Assembly: GCA_964526645.1 (NCBI GenBank)
Contig: CAZGJN010000015.1
Span: forward strand, 13,141-77,140
Source of the DNA: JADJNW01 sp964526645
GTDB lineage: Bacteria > Bacteroidota > Bacteroidia > Chitinophagales > Saprospiraceae
Length of the DNA stretch: 64,000 bases
Direction: 5' to 3'
A program made the translations under genes and the position numbers. This document shows positions 37,007-45,947 of this stretch, piece after piece. The notes under the pieces were generated by a model that did no database searches, was not told the DNA's origin, and saw nothing but the letters and a program-made list of their open reading frames with translations. The number at the start of each line of letters is the position of its first letter. The first letter of the stretch is position 1.

Positions 37007-40000
37007 ATGATAAAACTATCCATAGATCGCCCCTCGCTGCTCGTCGTAGTGTTTTCGGCGCTCACGCTGCTTGGTTTATTTAGCTACCAGCAATTGAGTT
37101 ATGAATTGATTCCTAAATTCTCCGCACCTGTTTTAACGATTTCTACCCTGTATCCGGGCGCTGCACCTGCAGAAGTAGAAAACTCCGTCACCAGAAGAAT
37201 CGAGGACGCTATTTCCGGTCTGGAAAAAATCACAACGATCAATTCTACTTCCTTAGAGAATTACTCCGTAGTAATCGTACAATTCAAGGACAATGTCAAT
37301 ATTGATGTAGCGTTACAAGAGGCGCAGCGAAAACTCGATCAGATACAAAATACCCTGCCACAAGATGCAGATGTGCCCATTATTTCCAAATTTTCTTCAG
37401 ATGATTTTCCAATTATGAGTGTGGGCGCTACTTCCACGCTGCCAGCTACTAAGTTTTACGATTTGATGGACGATCAGATCAAGCCCGCTTTGTCGCAGTT
37501 AGAAGGGGTAGCGCAAATCAACCTCATCGGGGGTGTAGAACGAGAAATTCGCGTCAATGTAAAAAAAGATAAACTCGAACAATACGGGCTTTCGATTTTG
37601 CAGGTGACCCAAGCAATTCAACAGGCCAACTTAGAATTTCCGACGGGTAAAGTGAAAGACAACAATGAACAGGTATCCATCCGGCTGGCTGGAAAACTCA
37701 AAACGGTGGAAGAAATACGTAATCTATCGGTTGCTACCAATGCAGCGGGTGCACCCATCAAGCTTTCAGAGATCGCAGAAGTGATTGATACTGAAAAGGA
37801 AATTACTTCGCTCACGCGAGTGGATGGCACGCCCTCCATCGGCTTACAGGTATTGAAACAAACCGATGCCAACGCCGTAGCAGTAAGCGCCCTGGTGCGA
37901 GAGGAATTCAAAAAACTGGAGGAACAGTACAAAAATGAAGCTCTGCGATTTGATATTGCCGGTGATTCTTCTGATTTTACGCTGGAAGCGGTGGATGCTG
38001 TAACGCACGACATCATACTGGCGATTTTGCTGGTAGCAGCAGTGATGCTGCTGTTCTTGCATAGCTTGCGCAATGCTTTGATCGTTCTGATTGCCATTCC
38101 GGTATCTCTGGTGACCACTTTCATCGGGATGTACGCCCTGGGTTATACCTTCAACCTGATGACCCTGCTGGCGATGTCACTCGTGATTGGTATCCTGGTG
38201 GATGACTCGATTGTGGTGTTGGAAAATATTTATCGCCACTTGGAAATGGGCAAAAAAAGTCGGCAGGCTGCTTTGGATGCGAGCCGTGAAATTTTCCTGG
38301 CGGCTTTGTCTATCACAATGGTAATTGTGGTGGTATTCCTGCCATTATCTGTTTTGACGGGTATCGTGGGCAACATCATGCGCCAATTCGCAGTGGTGGT
38401 GATGATTTCCACCTTGCTCAGTTTGCTGGTATCTTACACGATCACGCCTTCTCTGGCAGCTCGTTTTTCAAAATTGCAGCATTACAAAAAAGGCTCGCTG
38501 GCGAATCTTATTTTCGGGAGCTTTGAACGCGGATTAACCAATCTGACCAATCGCTACATTAATATCCTTAAGTGGTCGCTTCGCTACCGGGCAGTGGTGC
38601 TGATTACCACAACTATTGTATTTTTTAGCTCCTTTTTCTTAGTGGTAGGCGGTTATATTGGCAGTGAATTTTTTACGCAAAGTGACCAGGGCGAGTTCAT
38701 TGTCCAATTTGAATTGCCAAAAGATGCCACCATCGAAGAAACCAACAGCTTGACGCAGAAAGTGGAAAAATACTTCTTTGAGCAGCCAGAAGTAACGGGC
38801 GTTTTTACAACTGTAGGTACAAATACCGGGCAATTTGGTGGGCAAAATAGTTCTTATCTGGCTGAAATGCAAATTAAACTTGTAGATAAGGACCAGCGTA
38901 ACGTTTCGACACCCGTATATGCCTGGAATACCAAGAATACCCTGGAACAAATGTTCCCGGGTGTAGAAATTTCTGCCTCAGAAGTGGGCTTTGTGGGCGG
39001 AGGTGCCAATGATGCGCCCATTCAAGTATTTGTGAGTAGCACCGAATTGGCACAGGCAATGGAATATGCCGATAAACTATTGGAAAAGACAAAATCCATC
39101 AAAGGAACACTCGAGCCAGAACTCTCGATAGAAGATGGTAATCCAGAGATCAGCGTACAAGTAGATCGCTTGCGAATGTCGGAATTGGGCTTGAGTATGG
39201 CTTCGGTAGGCGCTACACTGCAAACCGCTTTCAGTGGTAATACCGATGCGCAATTCAAAGATGGGAATAATGAATACGACATCAACGTGTTGTTGGATCA
39301 ATTTGACCGTCGCAACGCCCAAGACGTAGCGAGTATCACTATTATGAACAATCGTGGTCAGTTGATTAAGCTAGAGCAATTTGCCACCATCACGCCCACG
39401 GTTGGTCCTTCACGTTTAGAACGCAGCGACCGGAATCCGTCTGTAAAGCTGACTTCCAAGGCACTGGGAGTACCTTCGGGTACGATTGGCGCGGAAATGC
39501 AGGCTTGGGTGGCAGAAAATCCACCGCCTCCTGGTGTCAATATCAAATACGATGGTGATCTGAAGAACCAGAACGAAGGCTTTGCGAGTTTGGGATTGGC
39601 GCTGCTGGCGGGTATCATCTTCATGTACTTGATCATGGTGGCCTTGTTCGATTCTTACTTATATCCGGTGGTGGTGTTACTATCCTTACCGGTGGCAATG
39701 GTGGGTGCTTTTCTGGCCTTGGCATTGACTATGAACACTTTGAATATCTTTTCCATTTTGGGTATCATCATGTTGATGGGCTTGGTAGCGAAAAACGCTA
39801 TCCTGCTTGTGGACTTTGCCAACCAGGCGAAAGCCCAGGGGCACAATACCTTCGAATCGCTGATACAAGCTGGTCAGGAGCGTTTGCGTCCGATTTTGAT
39901 GACAACCATGGCACTGGTAATCGGTATGACTCCGATTGCCTTGGCAGAAGGCGCTGCCTCCGAGTGGAAAAATGGACTGGGCTGGGTGTTGATTGGTGGT

Positions 40001-40180
40001 TTGATCAGTTCTATGTTTTTGACCCTCCTGGTTGTACCAGCGGGCTATCAAGTAGTGGATAATATGACTGCTTTCTTCGGGCACTTGTTTGGGTTCAGAA
40101 AAAAGACGACTGAAGGACTAAACCTTGAAACGAGTACCAACCATCAACCTAAACAGGTGGAGCAGGAAGCCGAGGTTTAA
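37007..40180 (+). CDS. RND-family multidrug efflux permease (HAE1-like)
   Basis: A 1057-aa inner-membrane proton antiporter with 12 predicted helices and two large periplasmic loops (after TM1 and TM7). TM1 is followed by IPKFSAPVLTISTLYPGAAP. TM4 holds the proton-relay aspartates in GILVDDSIVVLEN. TM10 holds the lysine in GLVAKNAILLVDFANQAK. This supports a hydrophobic/drug substrate (HAE) type rather than heavy-metal type, but the substrate is not identifiable. It is the last gene of the operon, followed by a strong terminator. Confidence 0.94.
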   Translation: MIKLSIDRPSLLVVVFSALTLLGLFSYQQLSYELIPKFSAPVLTISTLYPGAAPAEVENSVTRRIEDAISGLEKITTINSTSLENYSVVIVQFKDNVNIDVALQEAQRKLDQIQNTLPQDADVPIISKFSSDDFPIMSVGATSTLPATKFYDLMDDQIKPALSQLEGVAQINLIGGVEREIRVNVKKDKLEQYGLSILQVTQAIQQANLEFPTGKVKDNNEQVSIRLAGKLKTVEEIRNLSVATNAAGAPIKLSEIAEVIDTEKEITSLTRVDGTPSIGLQVLKQTDANAVAVSALVREEFKKLEEQYKNEALRFDIAGDSSDFTLEAVDAVTHDIILAILLVAAVMLLFLHSLRNALIVLIAIPVSLVTTFIGMYALGYTFNLMTLLAMSLVIGILVDDSIVVLENIYRHLEMGKKSRQAALDASREIFLAALSITMVIVVVFLPLSVLTGIVGNIMRQFAVVVMISTLLSLLVSYTITPSLAARFSKLQHYKKGSLANLIFGSFERGLTNLTNRYINILKWSLRYRAVVLITTTIVFFSSFFLVVGGYIGSEFFTQSDQGEFIVQFELPKDATIEETNSLTQKVEKYFFEQPEVTGVFTTVGTNTGQFGGQNSSYLAEMQIKLVDKDQRNVSTPVYAWNTKNTLEQMFPGVEISASEVGFVGGGANDAPIQVFVSSTELAQAMEYADKLLEKTKSIKGTLEPELSIEDGNPEISVQVDRLRMSELGLSMASVGATLQTAFSGNTDAQFKDGNNEYDINVLLDQFDRRNAQDVASITIMNNRGQLIKLEQFATITPTVGPSRLERSDRNPSVKLTSKALGVPSGTIGAEMQAWVAENPPPPGVNIKYDGDLKNQNEGFASLGLALLAGIIFMYLIMVALFDSYLYPVVVLLSLPVAMVGAFLALALTMNTLNIFSILGIIMLMGLVAKNAILLVDFANQAKAQGHNTFESLIQAGQERLRPILMTTMALVIGMTPIALAEGAASEWKNGLGWVLIGGLISSMFLTLLVVPAGYQVVDNMTAFFGHLFGFRKKTTEGLNLETSTNHQPKQVEQEAEV

Positions 40181-40230
40181 ATGCCTCCAATTTTCCAGTA
40201 CTATCCGCATTTTTCTGATAAATCGTTGCT

Positions 40231-40265
40231 GCGTTGGGAAGTTTGATCTTCCCAACGCCTTTTAT
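40231..40265 (+). terminator. Intrinsic terminator of the efflux operon
   Basis: GCGTTGGGAAG and CTTCCCAACGC pair perfectly (11 bp) around a 6-nt loop, followed by CTTTTATATTT. Confidence 0.85.
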
Positions 40266-40295
40266 ATTTGGTGCTGCGGTATATCATTTTGGTGA

Positions 40296-40349
40296 GATTT
40301 GTCAAAGCTTTCAGATTTGACAAATCTAAAGAGTAACTGCTTTGACCCA
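40296..40349 (+). repeat. Palindromic intergenic repeat, copy 2 (5' end degraded)
   Basis: The core (GATTTGTCAAAGCTTTCAG, then ATTTGACAAATCTA) and right end TTTGACCCA match the 79-bp family. The left terminal repeat is not recognisable. It lies between convergent genes, after the efflux terminator. Confidence 0.6.
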
Positions 40350-40393
40350 TTCCTCAAAAGTTGATAGCCACAGCCATAACTTTTGGCACAAGA

Positions 40394-41830
40394 TTACTTG
40401 CCACTATCCTTTTCCTTTTCCTTATTTTTCATTTCAATAATCCGGTTCATTACTTCCTCCAGTTGGCTTGCACCAATGCGTTTGGATAAAATTTCTTTTT
40501 TTCTATCCAAAATATAAATCTGTGGGGTAGATCTGATGTAGTACAAATCGCGGTACCGAGAGCGGTTGTATGGATCCACCGTATGGATCCAATCCTGGAT
40601 ACCATTTTCATCTACATAATTCCAGCAAGGAGATACATCGGCGCCAAATTGGAAGCAGATCGCTACGATTTTAACCCCTTTATCTTTATATTTTTCATAG
40701 AATTCCTTGATTATGGGCGTAGATTTTTTGCAATGACCGCAGTCGTATTTCCAAATGTACAAAATCGTGTAGTCCGAATCCACCTCGTGTAAGCTCATTT
40801 TTGAGCCATCACGCTTGATCAGTTCAATATTCGGTGCAATTTTGCCAATGAGCGTTGGTTTGAGTCCCATCCCGTTTTCAATAATTTTTTCCAACTGCTC
40901 CTTTTCCGTCCAGGGGGCTTGTCCTGTGGCGTAATATTTCTCCACTAAATGCACATAAACAGCATCCATACCTACTATTTCGGATTTTGCAAAGAAATTA
41001 AGGTAGTGAATGAGGTAGAACTTGAAGGTCTCAGGTGCTGGTTTGGCTTTTGTAAGTACAATATCCAATGCCTTTGAGAGGCTATCTGGATGCTGGACAT
41101 TCATTTTTTGGATGTATTGGTCAATATGCCCAAACAAAAACGGCGTATAAAGTAATCTGGGATCTGCCAGATCTACATTGTCAAACCAATGATCAAGAGC
41201 GTAGCGCCACTGCTTAAACTGTATTTCCTTTTCGGAACCTTCAAACTCGGGTATTTTCAGTTCCATAGTTGATCGGATAAGAGCGGCAGTAAGGCTTTTC
41301 GGATATTTATTCACAATATCACTGCGATATTTTTCTACTTCTTGGTTGATTTTATTCAATGCCGCTTGGCGCTTTTCTTTTTCGGTGGGGTTATCGCTCA
41401 GTTTTTCAATTTGTTTGCGCAGGGTATCTGCATCAGGCCGGCGAGCAGACAGATAATTCAAATAATCAAAAAACAATCGATTATCCAAAGAGCCTTCTAC
41501 TTTTGCTCGTTCAGTGGGCGCCGTGGCATCCGTTCTGATCGTAAAATGTTGCTCTCCAGGATTTACTATAATTTGAAAATAAGTATTGTTGGGTGGCATG
41601 ATGAGGATGTAAATGCCACCGGGCAACTCGGTAGTCCCTTCAAACACAAAAAAGCCCTTTTCATTGATGGTAGCGGTATCCTTTGAGTAGGGTTTTTCAC
41701 CGTAGTAATAACCCAGGAAGAGCTGTTGTTGGGGGTAATTTTCTAATTTAATTTTGATAGAATAGCCGCCATCCGCCAACACAAAAGTGGAAAACAAATA
41801 AGCGATTGAGAGTAAAAAGAGATTTTTCAT
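40394..41830 (-). CDS. Exported thioredoxin-like protein with DUF4369-type N-terminus
   Basis: A 478-aa protein with signal peptide MKNLFLLSIAYLFSTFVLAD. Residues ~22-115 resemble the DUF4369 beta-sandwich (GYYYGEKPYSKDTATINEKG). The middle is helical (~120-320, DUF5106-like). Residues ~330-470 are a TlpA-like thioredoxin fold with active site DCGHCKK. The GHC pair suggests a thiol-disulfide oxidoreductase or reductant acting in the periplasm. Partner is unknown. Confidence 0.83.
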   Translation of the reverse strand: MKNLFLLSIAYLFSTFVLADGGYSIKIKLENYPQQQLFLGYYYGEKPYSKDTATINEKGFFVFEGTTELPGGIYILIMPPNNTYFQIIVNPGEQHFTIRTDATAPTERAKVEGSLDNRLFFDYLNYLSARRPDADTLRKQIEKLSDNPTEKEKRQAALNKINQEVEKYRSDIVNKYPKSLTAALIRSTMELKIPEFEGSEKEIQFKQWRYALDHWFDNVDLADPRLLYTPFLFGHIDQYIQKMNVQHPDSLSKALDIVLTKAKPAPETFKFYLIHYLNFFAKSEIVGMDAVYVHLVEKYYATGQAPWTEKEQLEKIIENGMGLKPTLIGKIAPNIELIKRDGSKMSLHEVDSDYTILYIWKYDCGHCKKSTPIIKEFYEKYKDKGVKIVAICFQFGADVSPCWNYVDENGIQDWIHTVDPYNRSRYRDLYYIRSTPQIYILDRKKEILSKRIGASQLEEVMNRIIEMKNKEKEKDSGK

Positions 41831-41971
41831 GGATCAAATCGTTTTGAAACATTGAAACTTGTACACAATAACGCAAACCTCTTCAAAAAATTTAGAAAAG
41901 CCCAAAATTTGCCAAAGCCTTAACTTTTTGTTTGCAATAAAGTTGCTCAGGAAGATAAAAAAAAGAGCAAT

Positions 41972-42050
41972 GGGTCAAAATAGTGGATACGATTTCGTGA
42001 ATTTTCAAGATTTGCGAAATCTAAAAAGTAAATCAACCGATTTGACCCAT
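41972..42050 (+). repeat. 79-bp palindromic intergenic repeat, copy 3
   Basis: Terminal TGGGTCAAA/TTTGACCCA and inner GATTTCG/CGAAATC arms. It lies in the 343-bp spacer 41831-42173 between two minus-strand genes; nothing else convincing was seen in that spacer. Confidence 0.85.
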
Positions 42051-42173
42051 TAACAAAAAAAGGATATAATAGCGGCTAAAAATAGCGAGAAATCGTTGGG
42101 AAAATAAGGCAGAAAGCCCAGAGCGTTTGCGAAGAAGCCCCGGGCAACTTGATTTGTCTGGATGATATAATCC

Positions 42174-42503
42174 TTAATTGAGCAGCATAAAATCGCTCAC
42201 GATAATTTCTGAAATAAACCTGGCTTTCCCTTCCTTGTCCTCAAACGTACGATGCGTCAGGCGGCCCTGAATCGCCACTTCTTTTCCTTTTTTAAAAAAT
42301 ACCTGCATCATTTCAGCTAATTTGCCCCAGCCCACGAGGCTGTGCCATTGCACGTCCACTACCTTTTCTCCCTTTGTATTTTGGTATATTTCTTTGGTAG
42401 CAATGGATACCCTCGCGATGGAATTGCCGTTCTTAAATTCTTTGATCTCCACATCCTTGCCAAGATGACCGATAAGTTGTACTTTGTTTCTTAAATTGTT
42501 CAT
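42174..42503 (-). CDS. ssb: Single-stranded DNA-binding protein, short form
   Basis: A 109-aa OB fold starting at the ATG at 42503 (MNNLRNKVQLIGHLGKDVEI). Motifs: RVSIATKEIY, VDVQWHSLVGWGKLAE (~52-67) and GRLTHRTFEDKEG. It ends FMLLN right after the OB fold and has no linker or acidic DDDxPF-type tail. It therefore should bind ssDNA but lack the usual tail for recruiting partners. Probably a secondary SSB paralogue rather than the replicative one. An upstream in-frame extension to 42566 is low-complexity and unlikely. Confidence 0.88.
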   Translation of the reverse strand: MNNLRNKVQLIGHLGKDVEIKEFKNGNSIARVSIATKEIYQNTKGEKVVDVQWHSLVGWGKLAEMMQVFFKKGKEVAIQGRLTHRTFEDKEGKARFISEIIVSDFMLLN

Positions 42504-42540
42504 GACACATTGTTTTTGATTAACGAATTTGTTGTTTTGA

Positions 42541-42550
42541 CTTTGCAAAG
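42541..42550. promoter_or_regulatory. Perfect 10-bp palindrome upstream of ssb
   Basis: CTTTGCAAAG, sharing the TTTGCAAA core with 18743-18758 and 33662-33673; about 38 bp before the ssb start. Confidence 0.3.
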
Positions 42551-42585
42551 ATGCAGGGGCTGTCAATCAAGAGTCGTATAATAAA

Positions 42586-42625
42586 CGTTTAATGCCGTTT
42601 GTAGTCGTTTGTATCCGTTTGTAAT
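42586..42625 (+). repeat. Four tandem 10-bp repeats (CGTTTgtAgt)
   Basis: CGTTT recurs at 42586, 42596, 42606 and 42616 with exactly 10-bp spacing; the last three share CGTTTGTA. It lies between the divergent ssb and adenosyltransferase genes. One helical turn per unit suggests an array bound on one face of DNA. Confidence 0.6.
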
Positions 42626-42687
42626 CGAATGATTCGAACACAAATAGCTGAAGAAGTGTATTTTATAAAACTTTTCTAACAATCACG

Positions 42688-43245
42688 ATGGCGATAAAAA
42701 TTTATACCAAGACGGGCGACAAAGGAGAGACTTCCTTGTTTGGCGGCAAACGCCTGCCTAAAAATCACATTCGGATAGAAGCCTATGGCACCGTGGATGA
42801 GCTCAATTCCTACATCGGGCTGGTGCGCGATCTGGCATCAGATGACAAAATCAGGGATTTTCTCAAAAAAGTGCAGGATCGTTTGTTTACCATTGGATCC
42901 AACCTGGCGAGTGATCCTTCAAAAGACATGATTACACCCGACCTGACAGAAGCAGATATCAGCGCGATAGAGCAACAGATAGACCAAATGAATGAAATTC
43001 TTCCTCCTCTGAAGCACTTCATATTGCCCGGCGGGCATAGTACCGTTTCTTTTTGCCATATTGCTCGTTGTGTATGCCGGCGGGCGGAGCGCCAAGTTGT
43101 TGCCCTGGCGATGGAAGAATCTGTGGAAGCAATAATCATCAGATACCTCAACCGCTTGTCTGATTATCTTTTTGTATTGGGTCGAAAAGTTGGCTATGAC
43201 TTGGGCATAGAAGAAGTAAAATGGACGCCTCGCCAGGAAGGGTAG
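42688..43245 (+). CDS. Cob(I)alamin adenosyltransferase, PduO type
   Basis: A 185-aa five-helix bundle enzyme that makes adenosylcobalamin from ATP and cob(I)alamin. The N-terminal ATP loop is YTKTGDKGETSLFGG (5-19). ARCVCRRAERQVV (~120-132) holds the catalytic arginines, and RYLNRLSDYLFVLGRK (~151-166) is the C-terminal signature. No other cobalamin genes are nearby, so it is probably for salvage. Confidence 0.93.
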   Translation: MAIKIYTKTGDKGETSLFGGKRLPKNHIRIEAYGTVDELNSYIGLVRDLASDDKIRDFLKKVQDRLFTIGSNLASDPSKDMITPDLTEADISAIEQQIDQMNEILPPLKHFILPGGHSTVSFCHIARCVCRRAERQVVALAMEESVEAIIIRYLNRLSDYLFVLGRKVGYDLGIEEVKWTPRQEG

Positions 43246-43282
43246 TCCCGATTTTTAGTTGCGATTGTTTATCTTTGTAAGT

Positions 43283-45385
43283 ATGAGTACCATCTGGAAT
43301 ACATTTATTACAAACCTGCCCACTATCACCAGGTATGTGATCATATTGGGCGTGATTGTTTCTATCAGTTTTTTATTCCCGGATCAATTGACTTTTAAGT
43401 ACGAGTTTGAAAAAGGGCAAACCTGGAGGTACGACGATTTGGTAGCGCCTTTTGATTTTGCTATTAAAAAAACAGATGCAGAACTCGCCGCCGAAACCGC
43501 GCAGATAAAAGCTGATTTTTCACCTTATTACGAAATGGATTTGGAGGTTGTTAAGCAACAAAAGCAGCTTTTCAAAGAAGCGTTCATCAAGCAACTCAAT
43601 ATTGTAAAAAACGAAGACCAGTTCCTGGATGTCAAAACGAATACAAACCGCTACTTGACTTATGGCAATCGCTTGCTGGAACGAATTTATGAAAGAGGAA
43701 TTATCCAGCTTGCTCCGGCTCAGCAGGGAAAGGGAAAGGATTTTGTGATCAATGTCTTAAGAGGCAATGTAACACAAGAACAAACCCTGGAGTATATGCT
43801 CACGCTGGAATCTGCCAAAGCATTGCTGACAGACTCGCTGCCGTATAGCCGGCTGGCAGAGCCTGATTTTTTGTATGATCCGCTTGAAAAAGCAATCAAA
43901 ACCAATGTCAGCTATAGCCAGGCACTGACCGAAAAATTCCAGGCAGATGCCTTGTCTGCTATTTCCAAAACAAGAGGGTTGGTCAAAGCCGGCGATTTGA
44001 TCATTGCGCGCGGAAGCGTTGTGACGGATGAAATTTACCAGCAATTGGTCTCCCTGAAAGAGCAATTTGAAAAAGACCTCACTACCCGAAGCTCTCAATG
44101 GATGGTTTTTGGAGGGTATTTACTACTGACAGCCCTGATTGTCGGGATTTTTATCTGGTATCTGTGGTTAAATTTTCCAAGCCATTATCGAAAATACCGC
44201 GACCTCCTCTTTCTGCTGATGTGGCTGGTCATTTATGGGTATGTGATCTATGCCGTAGAGCACACCAACGTGCTGAGTGCTTATTTGGTGCCTTTTTGTA
44301 TTGTGCCTATTTTAATTAAAACTTTTTACAATACGCAACTTGCCTTTTTTACCCATGTTACGATTGTCATGATCGCCAGTTTTTTATCTTCTTTGGGTTA
44401 TGAATTCACTGTTTTGCAAATTCTGGCGGGCATTGTCGTGTTATTGGAAGAAATAGATACCAAAAACTGGTCGCGTTTTTTCTCTTCCATGGTGTATATT
44501 TTTTTGACCTACGCCCTTGCTTTTCTGGGGTTGTCGCTCATCCAATCCGGTGATATCAACGAAGTGGATTGGTCGGTCTTCACTTGGATATTTATCAATG
44601 TTTTTCTGACGATGCTGGCTTATCCATTGATCCCACTGCTGGAGCGGATTTTTGGTTTTACCTCGCCAATCACGTTGATGGAATTATCTGATATGAATCG
44701 CCCCTTGTTGAGAGAATTGGCGATCAAGGCCCCCGGTACCTTACAGCACTCGCTTCAGGTAGCCAATCTGGCGGAAGCTGCTGCTAGAAAAATCGGTGCC
44801 GACCCCCTGCTGGTCAAAGTAGGTGCTTTGTACCACGATATTGGCAAAAGTTTGAATCCCACATTTTTTATTGAAAATCAAGGTAGTAAAAATCCACACG
44901 AAGGTAAAACGCCCGTAGAAAGTGCCGCTTTGATCATCGAGCATGTACAGGAAGGGGTACAAATGGCAAAAAAGCATCGGCTTCCCAATGTGATTATTGA
45001 TTTCATTCGCACACATCACGGCACCACGCGGGTGGAGTATTTTTATCGGCTTTATACCAATGAAAATCCAGATAAAGCATTGGATACCAGTTTGTTTCAA
45101 TACCCAGGACCCAAGCCGCGCAGTAAGGAGGAAAGCATCGTCATGATGGCAGATACTATAGAAGCGGCTTGCAAAAGCTTGAAGAACCCTTCGGAGGAGC
45201 AAATTAATGAGATGATTGATAAGCTGGTATCTAATAAAATTAACCAGGGGCAAATGGAAGATGCCAAAATTTCATTTCGGGAATTAGAATTGTGCAAAAA
45301 AGAGTTTAAGAAAGTGATGAAATCGGTGCATCACGCCCGAATTGAATATCCTGAAGAAAAAGCCGACACGGAAAAAAAAGTCTAA
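43283..45385 (+). CDS. 7TM-HD phosphohydrolase, PgpH-like c-di-AMP phosphodiesterase
   Basis: A 700-aa protein from the ATG at 43283 (MSTIWNTF); a TTG at 43259 is also in frame. It has one N-terminal helix, an extracytoplasmic 7TMR-HDED domain (~35-270), a block of about seven helices (~275-470), and an HD domain. HD motifs: QHSLQVANLAEAAARKIG, LYHDIGKS, IRTHHG and MADTIEAA, giving the metal ligands. PgpH relatives degrade c-di-AMP, which is the likely role. TATCTTTG at 43270-43277 fits a -7 element and would place transcription almost at the ATG. Confidence 0.9.
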   Translation: MSTIWNTFITNLPTITRYVIILGVIVSISFLFPDQLTFKYEFEKGQTWRYDDLVAPFDFAIKKTDAELAAETAQIKADFSPYYEMDLEVVKQQKQLFKEAFIKQLNIVKNEDQFLDVKTNTNRYLTYGNRLLERIYERGIIQLAPAQQGKGKDFVINVLRGNVTQEQTLEYMLTLESAKALLTDSLPYSRLAEPDFLYDPLEKAIKTNVSYSQALTEKFQADALSAISKTRGLVKAGDLIIARGSVVTDEIYQQLVSLKEQFEKDLTTRSSQWMVFGGYLLLTALIVGIFIWYLWLNFPSHYRKYRDLLFLLMWLVIYGYVIYAVEHTNVLSAYLVPFCIVPILIKTFYNTQLAFFTHVTIVMIASFLSSLGYEFTVLQILAGIVVLLEEIDTKNWSRFFSSMVYIFLTYALAFLGLSLIQSGDINEVDWSVFTWIFINVFLTMLAYPLIPLLERIFGFTSPITLMELSDMNRPLLRELAIKAPGTLQHSLQVANLAEAAARKIGADPLLVKVGALYHDIGKSLNPTFFIENQGSKNPHEGKTPVESAALIIEHVQEGVQMAKKHRLPNVIIDFIRTHHGTTRVEYFYRLYTNENPDKALDTSLFQYPGPKPRSKEESIVMMADTIEAACKSLKNPSEEQINEMIDKLVSNKINQGQMEDAKISFRELELCKKEFKKVMKSVHHARIEYPEEKADTEKKV

Positions 45386-45903
45386 TATTTTTGAAATTTT
45401 TGGTAATCGGGGAGTGCTTTCGCTTGCCCTCCAAGCGCTTCGGCGTCATATTCGAGTTGCCAGCCGCCATGGTCATCGTTCATTGCCAGCAATTCATACC
45501 TCAAATTTTTCAGCTGATTCAAATGATGAAAAACAGGGATAATTGCTATTTGCGCAAAGCTACACTGCCCTTTTAGAAAAAGCATGGTTTCGCCCGGTGC
45601 AAGCGCCACCTCTTGGGGTAGGAAATACAGCTCCGCGTCAAATTTGGAACGCTGCAAGTAATTCAAAAAGCTTTCAGAAAGCCCCAAGCTGGCTAAGTAC
45701 GCTACCTCAGAAAAGTGGATAGGAAAGTGCTTCAAAAATTGCATCAAAGCAGTCACATCGGGCATCGTAGCTGTTGTCCCTGTTTGTAAGTGAAAAATTG
45801 CCGCACGCTTGTACCAACCTTGATCCCAATAGGCCTCGGCGCGGCGAAGCTCCTGGAGATGCGTTTTCACCAAAGGGCTATCTTTGAATATTCTGAAAGG
45901 CAT
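45382..45903 (-). CDS. Orphan nicotinate phosphoribosyltransferase N-terminal-domain-like protein
   Basis: A 173-aa protein from the ATG at 45903 (MPFRIFKDSPLVKTHLQELR). The order of features fits the N-terminal domain of NAPRTase/PncB: an AEAYWDQGWYKRAAIFHL opening, FLKHFPIHFSEVAYLASLG (~75-93), FLNYLQRSKFDAELYFLP (~98-115) and FAQIAIIPVFHHLNQLK. The TIM-barrel half with catalytic residues is absent. A full enzyme is ~400-490 aa, and only the convergent PgpH gene follows, overlapping its stop by about 3 bases. It could be a truncated remnant or a repurposed domain. Assigned by eye only. Confidence 0.55.
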   Translation of the reverse strand: MPFRIFKDSPLVKTHLQELRRAEAYWDQGWYKRAAIFHLQTGTTATMPDVTALMQFLKHFPIHFSEVAYLASLGLSESFLNYLQRSKFDAELYFLPQEVALAPGETMLFLKGQCSFAQIAIIPVFHHLNQLKNLRYELLAMNDDHGGWQLEYDAEALGGQAKALPDYQKFQKY

Positions 45904-45947
45904 TCGCTTAATTTTTGCCAAAAAATATAGCTTTTTCTCAATTTGTT

